Assembly (NCBI RefSeq): GCF_024198255.1
Contig: NZ_JAJVKW010000023.1
Coordinates: 86,553-150,552, forward strand
Source of the DNA: Myxococcus guangdongensis
Lineage (GTDB): Bacteria > Myxococcota > Myxococcia > Myxococcales > Myxococcaceae
Direction: 5' to 3'
DNA: 64,000 nucleotides
Shown: piece after piece, positions 43,432-53,881 of the stretch
Layout: every line of letters starts with the position of its first letter
How positions within the stretch are numbered: the stretch's first letter is position 1
Made by a program: the position numbers and the translations under genes
The notes under the pieces: model-generated
The model's database searches: none
Seen by the model: only the letters and a program-made list of their open reading frames with translations
What the model was told of the DNA's origin: nothing

Positions 43432-45397
43432 CGGACGAAAAGCCTCCCGCCTTAAACAGCACTTCCCACTCTGCGGTGGACATCTCGCTCACAAGCGTCG
43501 AGAGCCTCGCGACACTCGCTTGCAGCTCGCTTAGCCTCGATATCTTTTCAATCACCTGATGATGATCTGCGGGAATGGGCACCACGGAGAACAGCACCTC
43601 ATCACTAGTGACACGCTTCAATGTCAGTCCATGCGCGGCGCGTTCCATTTCACGACGAAATGGCTCAGACCGCAACACTGCTGCAATGTATCGAGCTGAA
43701 ACACTCACGCCAGGAAGCAACTGAAAGACGATGAAATCGGACGACGCAACTCCGTGCGAGTCCGCGACGAGCACCTTGCCGAGTCCGGGATTCAGCCGGA
43801 GAAACAGAATATCGCCAGCAGCGAACGGGATGGTGCTGGAGCGGTCTGCGGCCTCTGCGGCGCTGCGGCGGCGTCGAAGGCTGCCCGTGAAGGGCTCAAT
43901 GTCCGCTGGCGTAACGAACAGACCGGCGGGGTCGTCTTCCCTGGCCGCAGCGCCACGCGACCGTTTTAACAACGTGTGGAGCGGCGTTAGTCGGACTTCC
44001 TTGTACACCGGTGGTCCGAGTTCCATCATCAACTTGTCTGTGCATTCGAGCGCAGCCGCAGCGTCAGTCTGCATCTGGGGCCAGGGACGGAGCTGCACCT
44101 CTCGCTTCGGTGCATAATGCTCAGGCTCAAGGACGTACGCATCGCGGCCAAGAAGTTCCAACTCAACTGTGAAACTCTCGTCCGAAATGTATCCTTCGCC
44201 TTCTGCTTCCTTCCAGCGCGAAATCGCCGCGTCAATCTCAGTAGAACCCGGAGAACTGCGACTCGAGGTTCTCCATTGGTGGAACCAGATGTTTCCAAAT
44301 GGAGGGGCTGCTCGGCCGTGGAAAATAAGAACCGCCGGCTTCACCGCTGGTCCGCCAAGAAATCCGGGCGAGAGACCAATGACTCGCCGAAGCCCATATT
44401 CGCGGACGAGGCGTTCCCGAACGATTCTCATCCCCATGTTGAGCGAAAACAGGAAGCCGTACGGAACCACGACAGCAGCGACGCCATTGTTAGAAAGGGC
44501 TTCAGCCGCGAGGATTGAAAACACGACTTCTGCGCTATTCGATGGGAAGCGGACCGTCTCATCTGGCGCGCCGAACGCGAGACCGTTGACCGTGCTGCTG
44601 AACGGCACATCGGCCAAAACGACGTCAAATTTCTGATCGGCGATCCAGTCCTGAAAACTAATGTCGCCGACATCCCCCACTCGCAACTCCGCATTTGGCG
44701 CGCCGAGCAGCGCGAGCCTGAGTCGGGCGAACGTCACTGCGGATTCGGACACATCGATGCCGTGGACCTCTAGTGAGCCCGGAGCGAACCCGTCCGCAGA
44801 AGCGGCCACAAGCGCGTCGCCAAGCAGTGCACCAGTGCCACAGCCGAGGTCCAGAACGCGATTCCCTGATGTGGGCTTTACAAATGCTGAGATGATTTGT
44901 CTCAATGGTGCGGAGGTCTCAACGATGGGCGACCAACCCACGTACTCAGACGAGACCAGTCCCTCCATCACCGACTGGCGCTCCGCGAGCGACAACTTGG
45001 TGAGCAGCACATGGGCGAGCCGCCCCCGCGCGCGGCCGATGGCCGCGACGTCACGAGGCGTCGCAAACCTCTGAGCGAAGAATGCGCGGACGGTCCGCCC
45101 TTCGGCATAGCTCGCGAGGTAAGGGACGATGCGTTCAAGGAACGTCGAACCGAACTGGTCATCCGACATCGCGCGCAAGGCGTCCCACCGATACCTTGGA
45201 GGGAGGGCTGCCGCTGGAGTCACGCGTTCTGCATCTGACGAATCGTTGTCGTCGCTAAGCCACTTGAAGAACAGGAGCGCGCCCACATGCATCTGCGCAA
45301 CGGCGTGGCTCTCTCCTGAAGTGAGGAATTCATTCATGAGGCCGCGGACGAGGTTCACTTGGAATGCGGCTTGCTTCCGCTTCGCCTTCTTCGTCAT
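43424..45397 (-). CDS. Fused methylase/specificity-like protein with altered catalytic motif
   Basis: 657 aa. An N-terminal helical HsdM-like part (QVNLVRGLMNEFLTSGESHA, FFKWLSDDND) precedes a SAM-binding Rossmann domain with motif I VLDLGCGTGALLGDALV (183-199). Where N6-adenine methylases have (N/D)PP(F/Y) this protein has DVPF (263-266). The C-terminal 200 residues look like one HsdS target-recognition half (IPFAAGDILFLRLNPG, ARYIAAVLRSEP, ISRLSELQASVARLSTL). It could be a type I/IIG-like M-S fusion or a DNA-binding non-catalytic paralogue. Start overlaps the hsdR stop by four bases. Confidence 0.75.
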   Translation of the reverse strand: MTKKAKRKQAAFQVNLVRGLMNEFLTSGESHAVAQMHVGALLFFKWLSDDNDSSDAERVTPAAALPPRYRWDALRAMSDDQFGSTFLERIVPYLASYAEGRTVRAFFAQRFATPRDVAAIGRARGRLAHVLLTKLSLAERQSVMEGLVSSEYVGWSPIVETSAPLRQIISAFVKPTSGNRVLDLGCGTGALLGDALVAASADGFAPGSLEVHGIDVSESAVTFARLRLALLGAPNAELRVGDVGDISFQDWIADQKFDVVLADVPFSSTVNGLAFGAPDETVRFPSNSAEVVFSILAAEALSNNGVAAVVVPYGFLFSLNMGMRIVRERLVREYGLRRVIGLSPGFLGGPAVKPAVLIFHGRAAPPFGNIWFHQWRTSSRSSPGSTEIDAAISRWKEAEGEGYISDESFTVELELLGRDAYVLEPEHYAPKREVQLRPWPQMQTDAAAALECTDKLMMELGPPVYKEVRLTPLHTLLKRSRGAAAREDDPAGLFVTPADIEPFTGSLRRRRSAAEAADRSSTIPFAAGDILFLRLNPGLGKVLVADSHGVASSDFIVFQLLPGVSVSARYIAAVLRSEPFRREMERAAHGLTLKRVTSDEVLFSVVPIPADHHQVIEKISRLSELQASVARLSTLVSEMSTAEWEVLFKAGGFSSDA

Positions 45398-48300
45398 GCA
45401 GCCACCGCCGTTGAATTCACCCGTTCAATGACAGAGATGAGTTCCGAGACTTGCGCCTCACTAAACAGCGTCTGCGGCCCCTCTGGCGCAAGCTCGCTGA
45501 ACGGCGACTCATAGAGGAGCGATGGATTAACCGAGCCGGAGTACGTCAGGTGTTCAATGACGAGTTCAATGAATTCATGCTGGCGCGCCGTGAAGGCGCT
45601 GCCCGAGATGAACTTGCTGAACGCCTCGCGGACGGCCACGGAATCAAGGCCCACCAGGGAACGGATGAAAAGTCCTAAGCCCTTGCCAGCCGCGCGCTGC
45701 AAATCTTCCGCCCGCGCGACACCGTTCTCGACCAGCATCTTCTCGAGTTCCTGTAGGTCCGTCGGCGACAGCGGCACCGCACGCTTGAGCTTCTGCACCG
45801 AGACATGGTCCTGCCGTACAGTGAGAAAGGCGCGCGCCTTGCGCCGTACCTGCTCCAGGTCCGTCGAAGGAAGGCTCCCGCCGACCTGCATCTCCTCCTC
45901 GCCTCCAACCTCCGTCTCGAAGTTAGTAATGAGAATGGTGCGCTTACTCTTCTCGATGAAGCGAACCAGAAGCCGGATCTTCTGTCGCACCTGCTCCAGC
46001 ATCGGCACTGTCACATCCCGCCACCACTCGTCTCCAGCCACATCCTGAATAAGCGACATCTCAGACGCCACCATCGGGATGGCGGAGAGTTCCGTCAGCG
46101 CCTGCGCCACCTCTTGCACTTTGAGCTTCAGCGACTTGAACCGCGGCTCGGCCCGGAGAACCGAGAGCTGGAGGTTGAGGAGCAGCACATCGAAGCGCCG
46201 CGTCTCCTCGGGTTCAGACTCAGTGGCGGATGGCAAGCCCGCCACCTCCTTGCACACTTCCGAGAGCTTTTCATCCGGCAGGGCCGCCCATGCATTGCTG
46301 TCCTTGTACTGCTCCACGAGCTTTCGTTTAGGGCGGACGATAAAGTTCTCCACGTTCATCGCTTCCACCTCCCGCCGAAGCAGCTCCGCCGCCTCGTCAC
46401 GAATGGCACGAAGCGCCTCGCGCTGCTCAGGCTTGAGCGAGCTCGGGACGTCGTCCAGCGCGCGTACCAGCCGCGCGCGGGTGACGAAAACGCGCCTCTT
46501 TACGCTGTCGCCGAGCGAGCCCTCGTCAGTCGGCGGATTCTCGCGGAAGAACTCGAGGTTTCCGCACCAGTCGAACAGGTAGAAGAACGCCTTGTCCTGG
46601 CCGGGGCCGAAGAGGTCCTTGCAAAGCCGCGTGCCCCGCCCGAGCATCTGCCAGAACTTCGTCTTCGAGCGCACCATCTTGAAGAAGACAAGATTCACGA
46701 CTTCCGGCACGTCGATGCCGGTGTCCAGCATGTCCACCGAGATAGCGATGCGAAGCTCTGAGTCCTGCTTGCTGAATTCGTCGATGAGGGTGTCCACGTA
46801 GTCCACGCCGTGGGTGATGACGCGCGCGCACTTCCCTTTCAGCTCGGGGTAGTTCGCGTTGAAGCGCTCCTCGATGAAGCGGGCGTGCTGCCGATTCTTC
46901 GCAAAAATGATGGTCTTCCCGAGCACATCCCCGCCCGACACCTTCAAGCCCTTCGACATGAGGTGCTCAAGCACCTTGTCCACGGTGTCGATGTTGAAGA
47001 GCCAGCTGTTAAGCGCTTCCTTGTCGACGAAGGCGGGCGGCCCGCCCTCATCCCACTCAAGCGCATCCCATTTCTCCTGCTCCTCCTCCGAAAGCTCATC
47101 GTAGGTGATGCCGTGCTGGAGGAACTTCTCCCGAATGGCGATGCCCCTCATGGGGACGAGGTAGCCGTCCTTCACTGCCTGGTCGAGGTCATACGCGTCT
47201 GTGGGGACACCCTTCTCAAGGTCGAAAAGGTCGTAGGTATTCCGGTCGATTTCCGCCTTCGGCGTGGCGGTGAGTCCGATGAGCAGCGCATCGAAGTACT
47301 CAAAGATGGCTCGGTACTTCTGGAACACTGACCGGTGCGCCTCGTCGATGACGACGAGGTCGAAGTACCCGACACCGAAACGACGCGTTCCGCCCGCCCG
47401 CTCTTCGATGAGCCCCATCATTGTAGGGTATGTGGAGACATAGACGCGGCCGCTCCCCTCGGGGTTGGTGAGCAGATTCACCGGAGGTGAGTCGGGCAGG
47501 TGCTTCGTAAACTCCCTCGCCGCCTGCTTCACCAGGGCTTTTCTGTCCGCGAGGAACAGCACGCGCTTGGCCCAGTTGCAGCGCATGAGGAGCTCGGTGA
47601 GCGCGATAACGGTGCGCGTCTTCCCCGAGCCGGTGGCCATGACGAGTAGCGCCTTTCGCGACTTCGCCTCGAAGTCCTCCGCGACTTTGCGGATGGCGCG
47701 GTCCTGGTAGTAGCGCTCAACGATGGCTGTCTTCACCGGCGCGTGGCGGAGTTCCTTCCGCACGGTTCGGCGCTGGATGAGGAGCTCCAACTCATCCTTC
47801 CTGTAGAAGCCCTGTACCGACCGTTGGGGGTCGTAGGTGTCATTCCAAAGGAAGTGCTCGTAGCCGTTCGAGCAGAAGATGACCGGACGCTGGCTGAACT
47901 GCTTCTCGAGGCAGTCCGCGTAAAGCGTCGCCTGCTGCTGACCCGCGAGGGCATCTTTCGTGGTTCGCTTTGCTTCCACCAGCGCGAGCGGCTTTCCGTC
48001 ATCGCCCCACAGCACATAGTCGACGAGCCCCTCGCCCGAGGCGTTCGGCATTCCATTCACCGGGAACTCGATGTCCTTGCCCGTCACGCGGGCCGTCCAC
48101 CCCGCCTCAGAGAGAAGAAAGTCGATGAGGGCCGAGCGTGTCTCCGCCTCGCCATAGTCATGCGTGTCCGGCTTCTTCTGATTAACCGCCTTCGCCCACG
48201 CAACTTCCTCGCGCAGTTGGACCAACTCCGCATCAAGCTCGGATTTGCTGAGAAGGAGCTCCGTCAGCTTCTCATCCTTCTCCCGGAGCTTCGCCTCGAA

Positions 48301-48768
48301 CGCCAGAAGCTCCGCGGCGGTCTGCCGGTGCGCCTCGTTCTCCTTCGGCAGCTTCGACTCGTCGAGGACGAGGCTCGGGTGCGGCCGGTCGCCTTGCGCG
48401 TATGTGCGCACCACCCAGTAGGCGAGGTGAAAGAGCTCACGGACCGCGCGGATGCTGTCGTATAGCGACACCGGCCGCGTGCTATGCACGGCGTTGTTGC
48501 CTAATGAGACAACGAGTTTCGCCTTGGCGAAGAGCGTATCTCCCAGCGTACTGCGGAACTTGGGCGTGTGAAGCAGCGATGAGAGCTGATTGCTGTACGG
48601 CATCCCGAAGCTAGAGTCGTGCTTATAGAGCCACTGGACGAGGAGTTCCAGGGAACGCCGTGCGTAAAAGCAGGCCGTTCGCGGGTCCGGATGCGCAAAC
48701 TCCTCTGCCTTTCTAGCCGCTTCGAACGGCAGCGGCCACTCCGCTTTCAGGAATTGGAACTGGCTCAT
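45394..48768 (-). CDS. hsdR: Type I restriction enzyme, R subunit
   Basis: 1,124 aa from ATG 48768 (MSQFQFLKAEW); an in-frame ATG at 48846 lies inside hsdS. Order: DUF4145-like N-terminus (about 1-120), coiled coil, PD-(D/E)XK nuclease core (D250, E265-x-K267 in LALVEAKRTT), then SF2 translocase motifs: Walker A ATGSGKT 379-385, DEAH 475-478, GLTATP 498-503, and helicase domain 2 (GKTIIFAKNRQHARFIEERF, QMLGRGTRLC). All catalytic residues are intact, so it should restrict unmodified DNA. It lies 37 bp after hsdS. Confidence 0.95.
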   Translation of the reverse strand: MSQFQFLKAEWPLPFEAARKAEEFAHPDPRTACFYARRSLELLVQWLYKHDSSFGMPYSNQLSSLLHTPKFRSTLGDTLFAKAKLVVSLGNNAVHSTRPVSLYDSIRAVRELFHLAYWVVRTYAQGDRPHPSLVLDESKLPKENEAHRQTAAELLAFEAKLREKDEKLTELLLSKSELDAELVQLREEVAWAKAVNQKKPDTHDYGEAETRSALIDFLLSEAGWTARVTGKDIEFPVNGMPNASGEGLVDYVLWGDDGKPLALVEAKRTTKDALAGQQQATLYADCLEKQFSQRPVIFCSNGYEHFLWNDTYDPQRSVQGFYRKDELELLIQRRTVRKELRHAPVKTAIVERYYQDRAIRKVAEDFEAKSRKALLVMATGSGKTRTVIALTELLMRCNWAKRVLFLADRKALVKQAAREFTKHLPDSPPVNLLTNPEGSGRVYVSTYPTMMGLIEERAGGTRRFGVGYFDLVVIDEAHRSVFQKYRAIFEYFDALLIGLTATPKAEIDRNTYDLFDLEKGVPTDAYDLDQAVKDGYLVPMRGIAIREKFLQHGITYDELSEEEQEKWDALEWDEGGPPAFVDKEALNSWLFNIDTVDKVLEHLMSKGLKVSGGDVLGKTIIFAKNRQHARFIEERFNANYPELKGKCARVITHGVDYVDTLIDEFSKQDSELRIAISVDMLDTGIDVPEVVNLVFFKMVRSKTKFWQMLGRGTRLCKDLFGPGQDKAFFYLFDWCGNLEFFRENPPTDEGSLGDSVKRRVFVTRARLVRALDDVPSSLKPEQREALRAIRDEAAELLRREVEAMNVENFIVRPKRKLVEQYKDSNAWAALPDEKLSEVCKEVAGLPSATESEPEETRRFDVLLLNLQLSVLRAEPRFKSLKLKVQEVAQALTELSAIPMVASEMSLIQDVAGDEWWRDVTVPMLEQVRQKIRLLVRFIEKSKRTILITNFETEVGGEEEMQVGGSLPSTDLEQVRRKARAFLTVRQDHVSVQKLKRAVPLSPTDLQELEKMLVENGVARAEDLQRAAGKGLGLFIRSLVGLDSVAVREAFSKFISGSAFTARQHEFIELVIEHLTYSGSVNPSLLYESPFSELAPEGPQTLFSEAQVSELISVIERVNSTAVAA

Positions 48769-48805
48769 GTGCGGTGTGTCCTCGGATAGAAGAGGAAAAT
48801 GGTAC

Positions 48806-49999
48806 TCAAAGCCCGCAGTGGAAGGCGCGGTGCTGTAGCGACGCAAAGAGTTCGTCGAGTTTCTTGAGGTGTGACTGATATTGGGCCTTCATCTTGTCAA
48901 TAACTTCCATGCAGGCGGCGAACTCGCGCTGGAGTTCCAACGGGGGAACGACTACATGAAAGCGCTCAACAGTAGGAAAGTAGATTGTCCGGTGCGTTGA
49001 CCCCGCACTTATCGCACGGAGAGGCTCCCTGGAGGCGATGAAGCACGCCATCAGGTATCGCGGAGTCAACTCAGGCCCGCACACCCAGTTCACGAAGTCT
49101 TGCGACGTCGCCATCGACATCCCCATCACCGTCACGAATCCCACCGAAGCGGTACGCGAGAAACAGACGGTTCCTTCTGGCAAGACCACCGACGAGGAAT
49201 TGTCGATTCCATCTTGGGTGACACTCTCACCTGTCGCCTTGATCACCGTACCGTCTGCGCGCCGGATGTCTGTGAGGCTGAGCCAAGGAATACCTCCGCC
49301 CCAGTACTCGGGCTTGCGCCGGCTCGGTGTGTGCCCTGTAGCTAGCCGAGCAACAGCACTCAACTTGGCCCTTCGCCATCCTTGCGGAAGCGGTTCTTGC
49401 GCAGAGTCCGTGGTCACAGCCGGACGCTGGAGGTACTGACCGAACATGTGGTGAAATATCGAATGGCTCAGCTCACCAAGCCCCGTGAGTGTATCTCGGC
49501 GCTTACTACGTAACGCATCGGCGCGGTCGAGGATGTCGGCGATGCGGCGCTGCTCACCAATCAGTGGCAACCTTACGCCCAATGAAAGGAATACTTGATC
49601 TGGCAAGGTGCGGCGACGAGCAGTCGTGCCCTGCAACTTCGCCTTGTAATAGGCGAGCGCCACTGGTGAGCGCAGGAAGCGCTCAAGATAACGCTCGTCG
49701 ACCGTCTCACGACGGCATACATCCCACACGTCGTATGCAGGACTGACGATTGCTTCAGCGTGCAACTTCTGAAACGCAAGCACCCCTTCGTCGATCGGAA
49801 AGCCGACGACAAGTTGATCCCCGCGCACCACTTTGTACTGCGCTGTGTTCGCACTCGCGACACGTTTCTTGAACTTCAGATCTTGATTGACCAACCCGTG
49901 GTGCATGGTCATCGACAAAATGGGAAGCTGACGCTCACCTGCGCGCACAACAGGTGCCGGAACCAATACGTCTCGCAAAGGAACGACTGGGACGTTCAT
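48806..49999 (-). CDS. hsdS: Type I restriction enzyme, specificity subunit
   Basis: 397 aa from ATG 49999, which overlaps the hsdM stop (ATGA). Two target-recognition domains (about 1-155 and 195-345), each followed by a conserved helix: LPLIGEQRRIADILDRADAL and VPPLELQREFAACMEVIDKM. TRD2 shows the typical GWRRAKLSAVARLATGHTPS and YWGGGIPWLSLTDI motifs. Two different TRDs predict a bipartite asymmetric target; the site cannot be read from sequence. Confidence 0.92.
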   Translation of the reverse strand: MNVPVVPLRDVLVPAPVVRAGERQLPILSMTMHHGLVNQDLKFKKRVASANTAQYKVVRGDQLVVGFPIDEGVLAFQKLHAEAIVSPAYDVWDVCRRETVDERYLERFLRSPVALAYYKAKLQGTTARRRTLPDQVFLSLGVRLPLIGEQRRIADILDRADALRSKRRDTLTGLGELSHSIFHHMFGQYLQRPAVTTDSAQEPLPQGWRRAKLSAVARLATGHTPSRRKPEYWGGGIPWLSLTDIRRADGTVIKATGESVTQDGIDNSSSVVLPEGTVCFSRTASVGFVTVMGMSMATSQDFVNWVCGPELTPRYLMACFIASREPLRAISAGSTHRTIYFPTVERFHVVVPPLELQREFAACMEVIDKMKAQYQSHLKKLDELFASLQHRAFHCGL

Positions 50000-51534
50000 T
50001 TGACCTCCGTCAGAAGAGACGCGAGATCGTTCTGGATGGATTCCTCGTCGGCAACGAGTTCTTTCAGAATCTCCCTCGGAGGACGGAGACACTTCTCTTG
50101 CGCGACGGTTTCTCGGTACGCGTTTAGGTTGAGCGCGTAGTCTTTCGCGACAATGTCCGCCATCGCGACCGTGAAGCTCTGCGCAGAGTGCGGATTCTTC
50201 CGCTCGGCCTTCGTCCGCTGTGCCCAACGCTGAAGCACATCCGGCAGGTTGTTCTTCGCGTGCTCCTCCTCCGAGAGCTTCGCCTTCGGCTTCTGTCCCA
50301 GTTTCTCATCGGGGAGCAGCGGCTGCCGTTTGTCATCGAGGCTCCAGCCGTCCGCCTCTAGGTCGTAGAACCAGACGTGGTCGGTTCCGCCCGAGTTCGT
50401 CTTCGTGAAAATGATGATCGCCGTCGAAACGCCCGCATACGGCTTGAACACGCCCGAGGGCAGCGAGATGACTGCATCCAGCTTTTGCTCCTCGACGAGC
50501 ATCTTTCGGATCTGCTGGTGAGCCTTTGACGACCCGAACAGCACTCCCTCTGGCACAATGACCGCCGCGCGTCCACCGGACTTCAGCATCTTGAGGACGA
50601 GCGCAAGAAAGAGGAGCTCCGTCTTCCGGGTCTTCACCACCTGCTGGAGGTCCTTAGCCACTCCTTCAGCGTCTAGGCTTCCCGCGAACGGTGGATTCGC
50701 CAGCACCAGAGTGTAGCGCTCCACCGCGTCCGCGTGGTCCTGCGACAAGGAGTCTCGGTAGTGGACGTCCGGGTTCTCGATACCGTGAAGCATCATGTTC
50801 ATGCTGCCGATGCGCAGCATGGTTGGGTCAAAGTCGAACCCATGGAACATGTTCTCGTGGAAGTGCTTCTTGAGCGACGAGTCCTTGAAGAGCGCGGGGT
50901 GCGTCTTCTTGAGGTACTCCGCCGCGCCCACGAGAAAGCCGCAGGTGCCGCACGCAGGGTCAACGATTATGTCCTTCGGCGTGGGAGCGACGAGGTCCAC
51001 CATCAGCCGGATGATGTGCCTGGGCGTCCGGAACTGCCCGTTCTGCCCTGCCGCGGCGAGCTTCCCGAGCATGTACTCATAGAGGTCCCCCTTAGTGTCT
51101 TTGTCATCGAGCGGCAGCTCGCTGACCATGTCCACCACCTTGGCAAAGAGCGCGGGAGTGGGGAATTGAAACCGCGCGTCCTTCATGTACTCCGCGTACG
51201 TGGACGCCTCGCCCCCTAGCGTCTGGAGCCACGGGAACACCTGCGTAGAGACGAGCTTGAACATTGACGAGGGGTCGAGGTTCTTGAACTTCGACCAGCG
51301 GTACTGCTCGTACGGCGTGCCGCTCTTGTCTTTCCCCTTCGGGAAGATGCGACGCTCCATCTCCTTCTTGAGCGTCGCTGCCTTCGCCTCCTCGCGCGTG
51401 TGCTCGGTGTCGAGCCGCTTCATGAAGAAGAGGTAGGTGAGCTGCTCCACCACCGTCATCGGATTGGAGATGCCTCCCGCGTAGATGACGTCCCAGATGG
51501 CATTGATGCGGTTACGAAGTTCTCCGGTCAGCAT
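49996..51534 (-). CDS. hsdM: Type I restriction enzyme, methylase subunit
   Basis: 512 aa. N-terminal HsdM helical domain (ELRNRINAIWDVIYAGGISN, VVEQLTYLFFMKRLD), SAM motif I DPACGTCGF (192-200), catalytic NPPF (280-283) in VLANPPFAGSLDAEG. N6-adenine methyltransferase that protects host DNA together with HsdS. First gene of the six-gene leftward operon. A sigma-54 type promoter lies 130 bp upstream of its start. Confidence 0.95.
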   Translation of the reverse strand: MLTGELRNRINAIWDVIYAGGISNPMTVVEQLTYLFFMKRLDTEHTREEAKAATLKKEMERRIFPKGKDKSGTPYEQYRWSKFKNLDPSSMFKLVSTQVFPWLQTLGGEASTYAEYMKDARFQFPTPALFAKVVDMVSELPLDDKDTKGDLYEYMLGKLAAAGQNGQFRTPRHIIRLMVDLVAPTPKDIIVDPACGTCGFLVGAAEYLKKTHPALFKDSSLKKHFHENMFHGFDFDPTMLRIGSMNMMLHGIENPDVHYRDSLSQDHADAVERYTLVLANPPFAGSLDAEGVAKDLQQVVKTRKTELLFLALVLKMLKSGGRAAVIVPEGVLFGSSKAHQQIRKMLVEEQKLDAVISLPSGVFKPYAGVSTAIIIFTKTNSGGTDHVWFYDLEADGWSLDDKRQPLLPDEKLGQKPKAKLSEEEHAKNNLPDVLQRWAQRTKAERKNPHSAQSFTVAMADIVAKDYALNLNAYRETVAQEKCLRPPREILKELVADEESIQNDLASLLTEVK

Positions 51535-51663
51535 GAGCTTGCGATTCCTGTAGAGGCACTGAGGCCCCTAAAAAGCCGGGCGTAGCATACGCGATGCGTT
51601 CCAGTGCGAAATGGCGGCCTTCGCCCGAGTCTCCGGGAGCCCGCATCCGTCCTCCCGCTCGAT

Positions 51664-51679
51664 AGCAGCTCCCGTGCCG
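51664..51679 (-). promoter_or_regulatory. Sigma-54 (-24/-12) promoter of the hsd operon
   Basis: Read on the minus strand: CGGCACGGGAGCTGCT. Against the consensus TGGCACG-N4-TTGC(A/T) it differs only at the first base and at one T of the -12 box; the invariant GG and GC have the correct spacing. Transcription would start near 51654, leaving a leader of about 120 nt before hsdM. Confidence 0.75.
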
Positions 51680-51737
51680 ACCATGAACGGCCCCATGGCG
51701 CGCAGCGGAGCGTCGTAGCCCGCGCTCTAGCCCGAGA

Positions 51738-51775
51738 GTAATCGCTCTTACCAGAGCGTGACCCATGTTACGCTC
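51738..51775. promoter_or_regulatory. Overlapping palindromes, probable enhancer/operator of the activator
   Basis: Two inverted repeats: GTAA-TCGCTC-TTAC at 51738-51751, and 9-bp arms GAGCGTGAC / GTTACGCTC (one mismatch, 4-bp spacer) at 51754-51775. They lie 85-120 bp upstream of the predicted hsd sigma-54 start and end 6 bp before the activator start codon at 51782. They could serve as enhancer for the operon and as autoregulatory operator. Confidence 0.6.
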
Positions 51776-51781
51776 CGGTGG

Positions 51782-53323
<1,542 letters not shown>

Positions 53324-53369
53324 CGCAGCCTCTCGCGCCCCAATGGGCGTCGACGGCTCCGTAGATAAT

Positions 53370-53385
53370 GTTACCTCGCGGTAAC
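53370..53385. promoter_or_regulatory. Palindrome GTTACC-TCGC-GGTAAC, probable activator site
   Basis: Perfect 6-bp arms. It shares the word ATGTTAC with the palindrome before the activator gene (51766-51771 region), and two more GTAAC words lie at the activator stop (53313-53324). Centre is about 120 bp upstream of the predicted sigma-54 start near 53497, a typical enhancer distance. Confidence 0.6.
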
Positions 53386-53470
53386 TGCGCATACGCGATG
53401 GCCTGTGCCCTGCCCTCAGGCTTCCGCACCTTCCCTCCCGTCCCAACCCGTTGCGTGGCGTCGCGGGCGT

Positions 53471-53486
53471 TGGCACGCCGGCTGCT
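53471..53486 (+). promoter_or_regulatory. Sigma-54 (-24/-12) promoter downstream of the activator
   Basis: TGGCACGCCGGCTGCT. It matches the consensus -24 box TGGCACG perfectly and has GC at -12 with correct spacing. Predicted start near 53497, just before two small ORFs and 385 bp before the coiled-coil nuclease-like gene. Confidence 0.78.
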
Positions 53487-53502
53487 TTGGCGGCCTTTCG
53501 CC

Positions 53503-53571
53503 ATGAACGACCGCCCGAAGACAGCTGCCAACCTCGCCCTGATTGAGCAGGAGCGTGTGGAGGAGCCCTAG
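53503..53571 (+). CDS. Very short ORF at the start of the sigma-54 transcript
   Basis: 22 codons (MNDRPKTAANLALIEQERVEEP). ATG lies 6 nt after the predicted start point, so it would be nearly leaderless. Its end contains the ribosome-binding site of the next small ORF. Possibly a coupling leader peptide. Confidence 0.25.
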   Translation: MNDRPKTAANLALIEQERVEEP

Positions 53572-53574
53572 CTC

Positions 53575-53712
53575 ATGAATGCCCTGCGCCTGGGCTCGGG
53601 TGTCTTCGCCACCGGCCCTGCCGAGGACTCCGCAACCGAGTCTCGCCTCCGCAAGCCCGCACTCGTGCTCAGTGCACAGGTGACAAAGAAGCTCGACGAA
53701 AGGGCTGCGTAG
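53575..53712 (+). CDS. Small protein of 45 residues in the sigma-54 unit
   Basis: MNALRLGSGVFATGPAEDSA... ending KKLDERAA. GGAGGAG ends 10 bp before the ATG, and third-codon positions are mostly G/C as in real genes. It lies between the sigma-54 promoter and the large downstream gene. No domain is recognised. Confidence 0.4.
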   Translation: MNALRLGSGVFATGPAEDSATESRLRKPALVLSAQVTKKLDERAA

Positions 53713-53881
53713 ACCGCCCCCGCACTGCCGATCGACTCGGCGCCCCATTTCCTATCGGCACCGTCCTCAACTGACGACGCCATCAAGGAGCGGACGCCCC
53801 CCTCTCAGAAGCCCCGCTGCACAGACCCGCAGCGCTGTAGCCCTCCGAAGTTCGAAGCCCCTCACGCTAATAGGAACCTCC

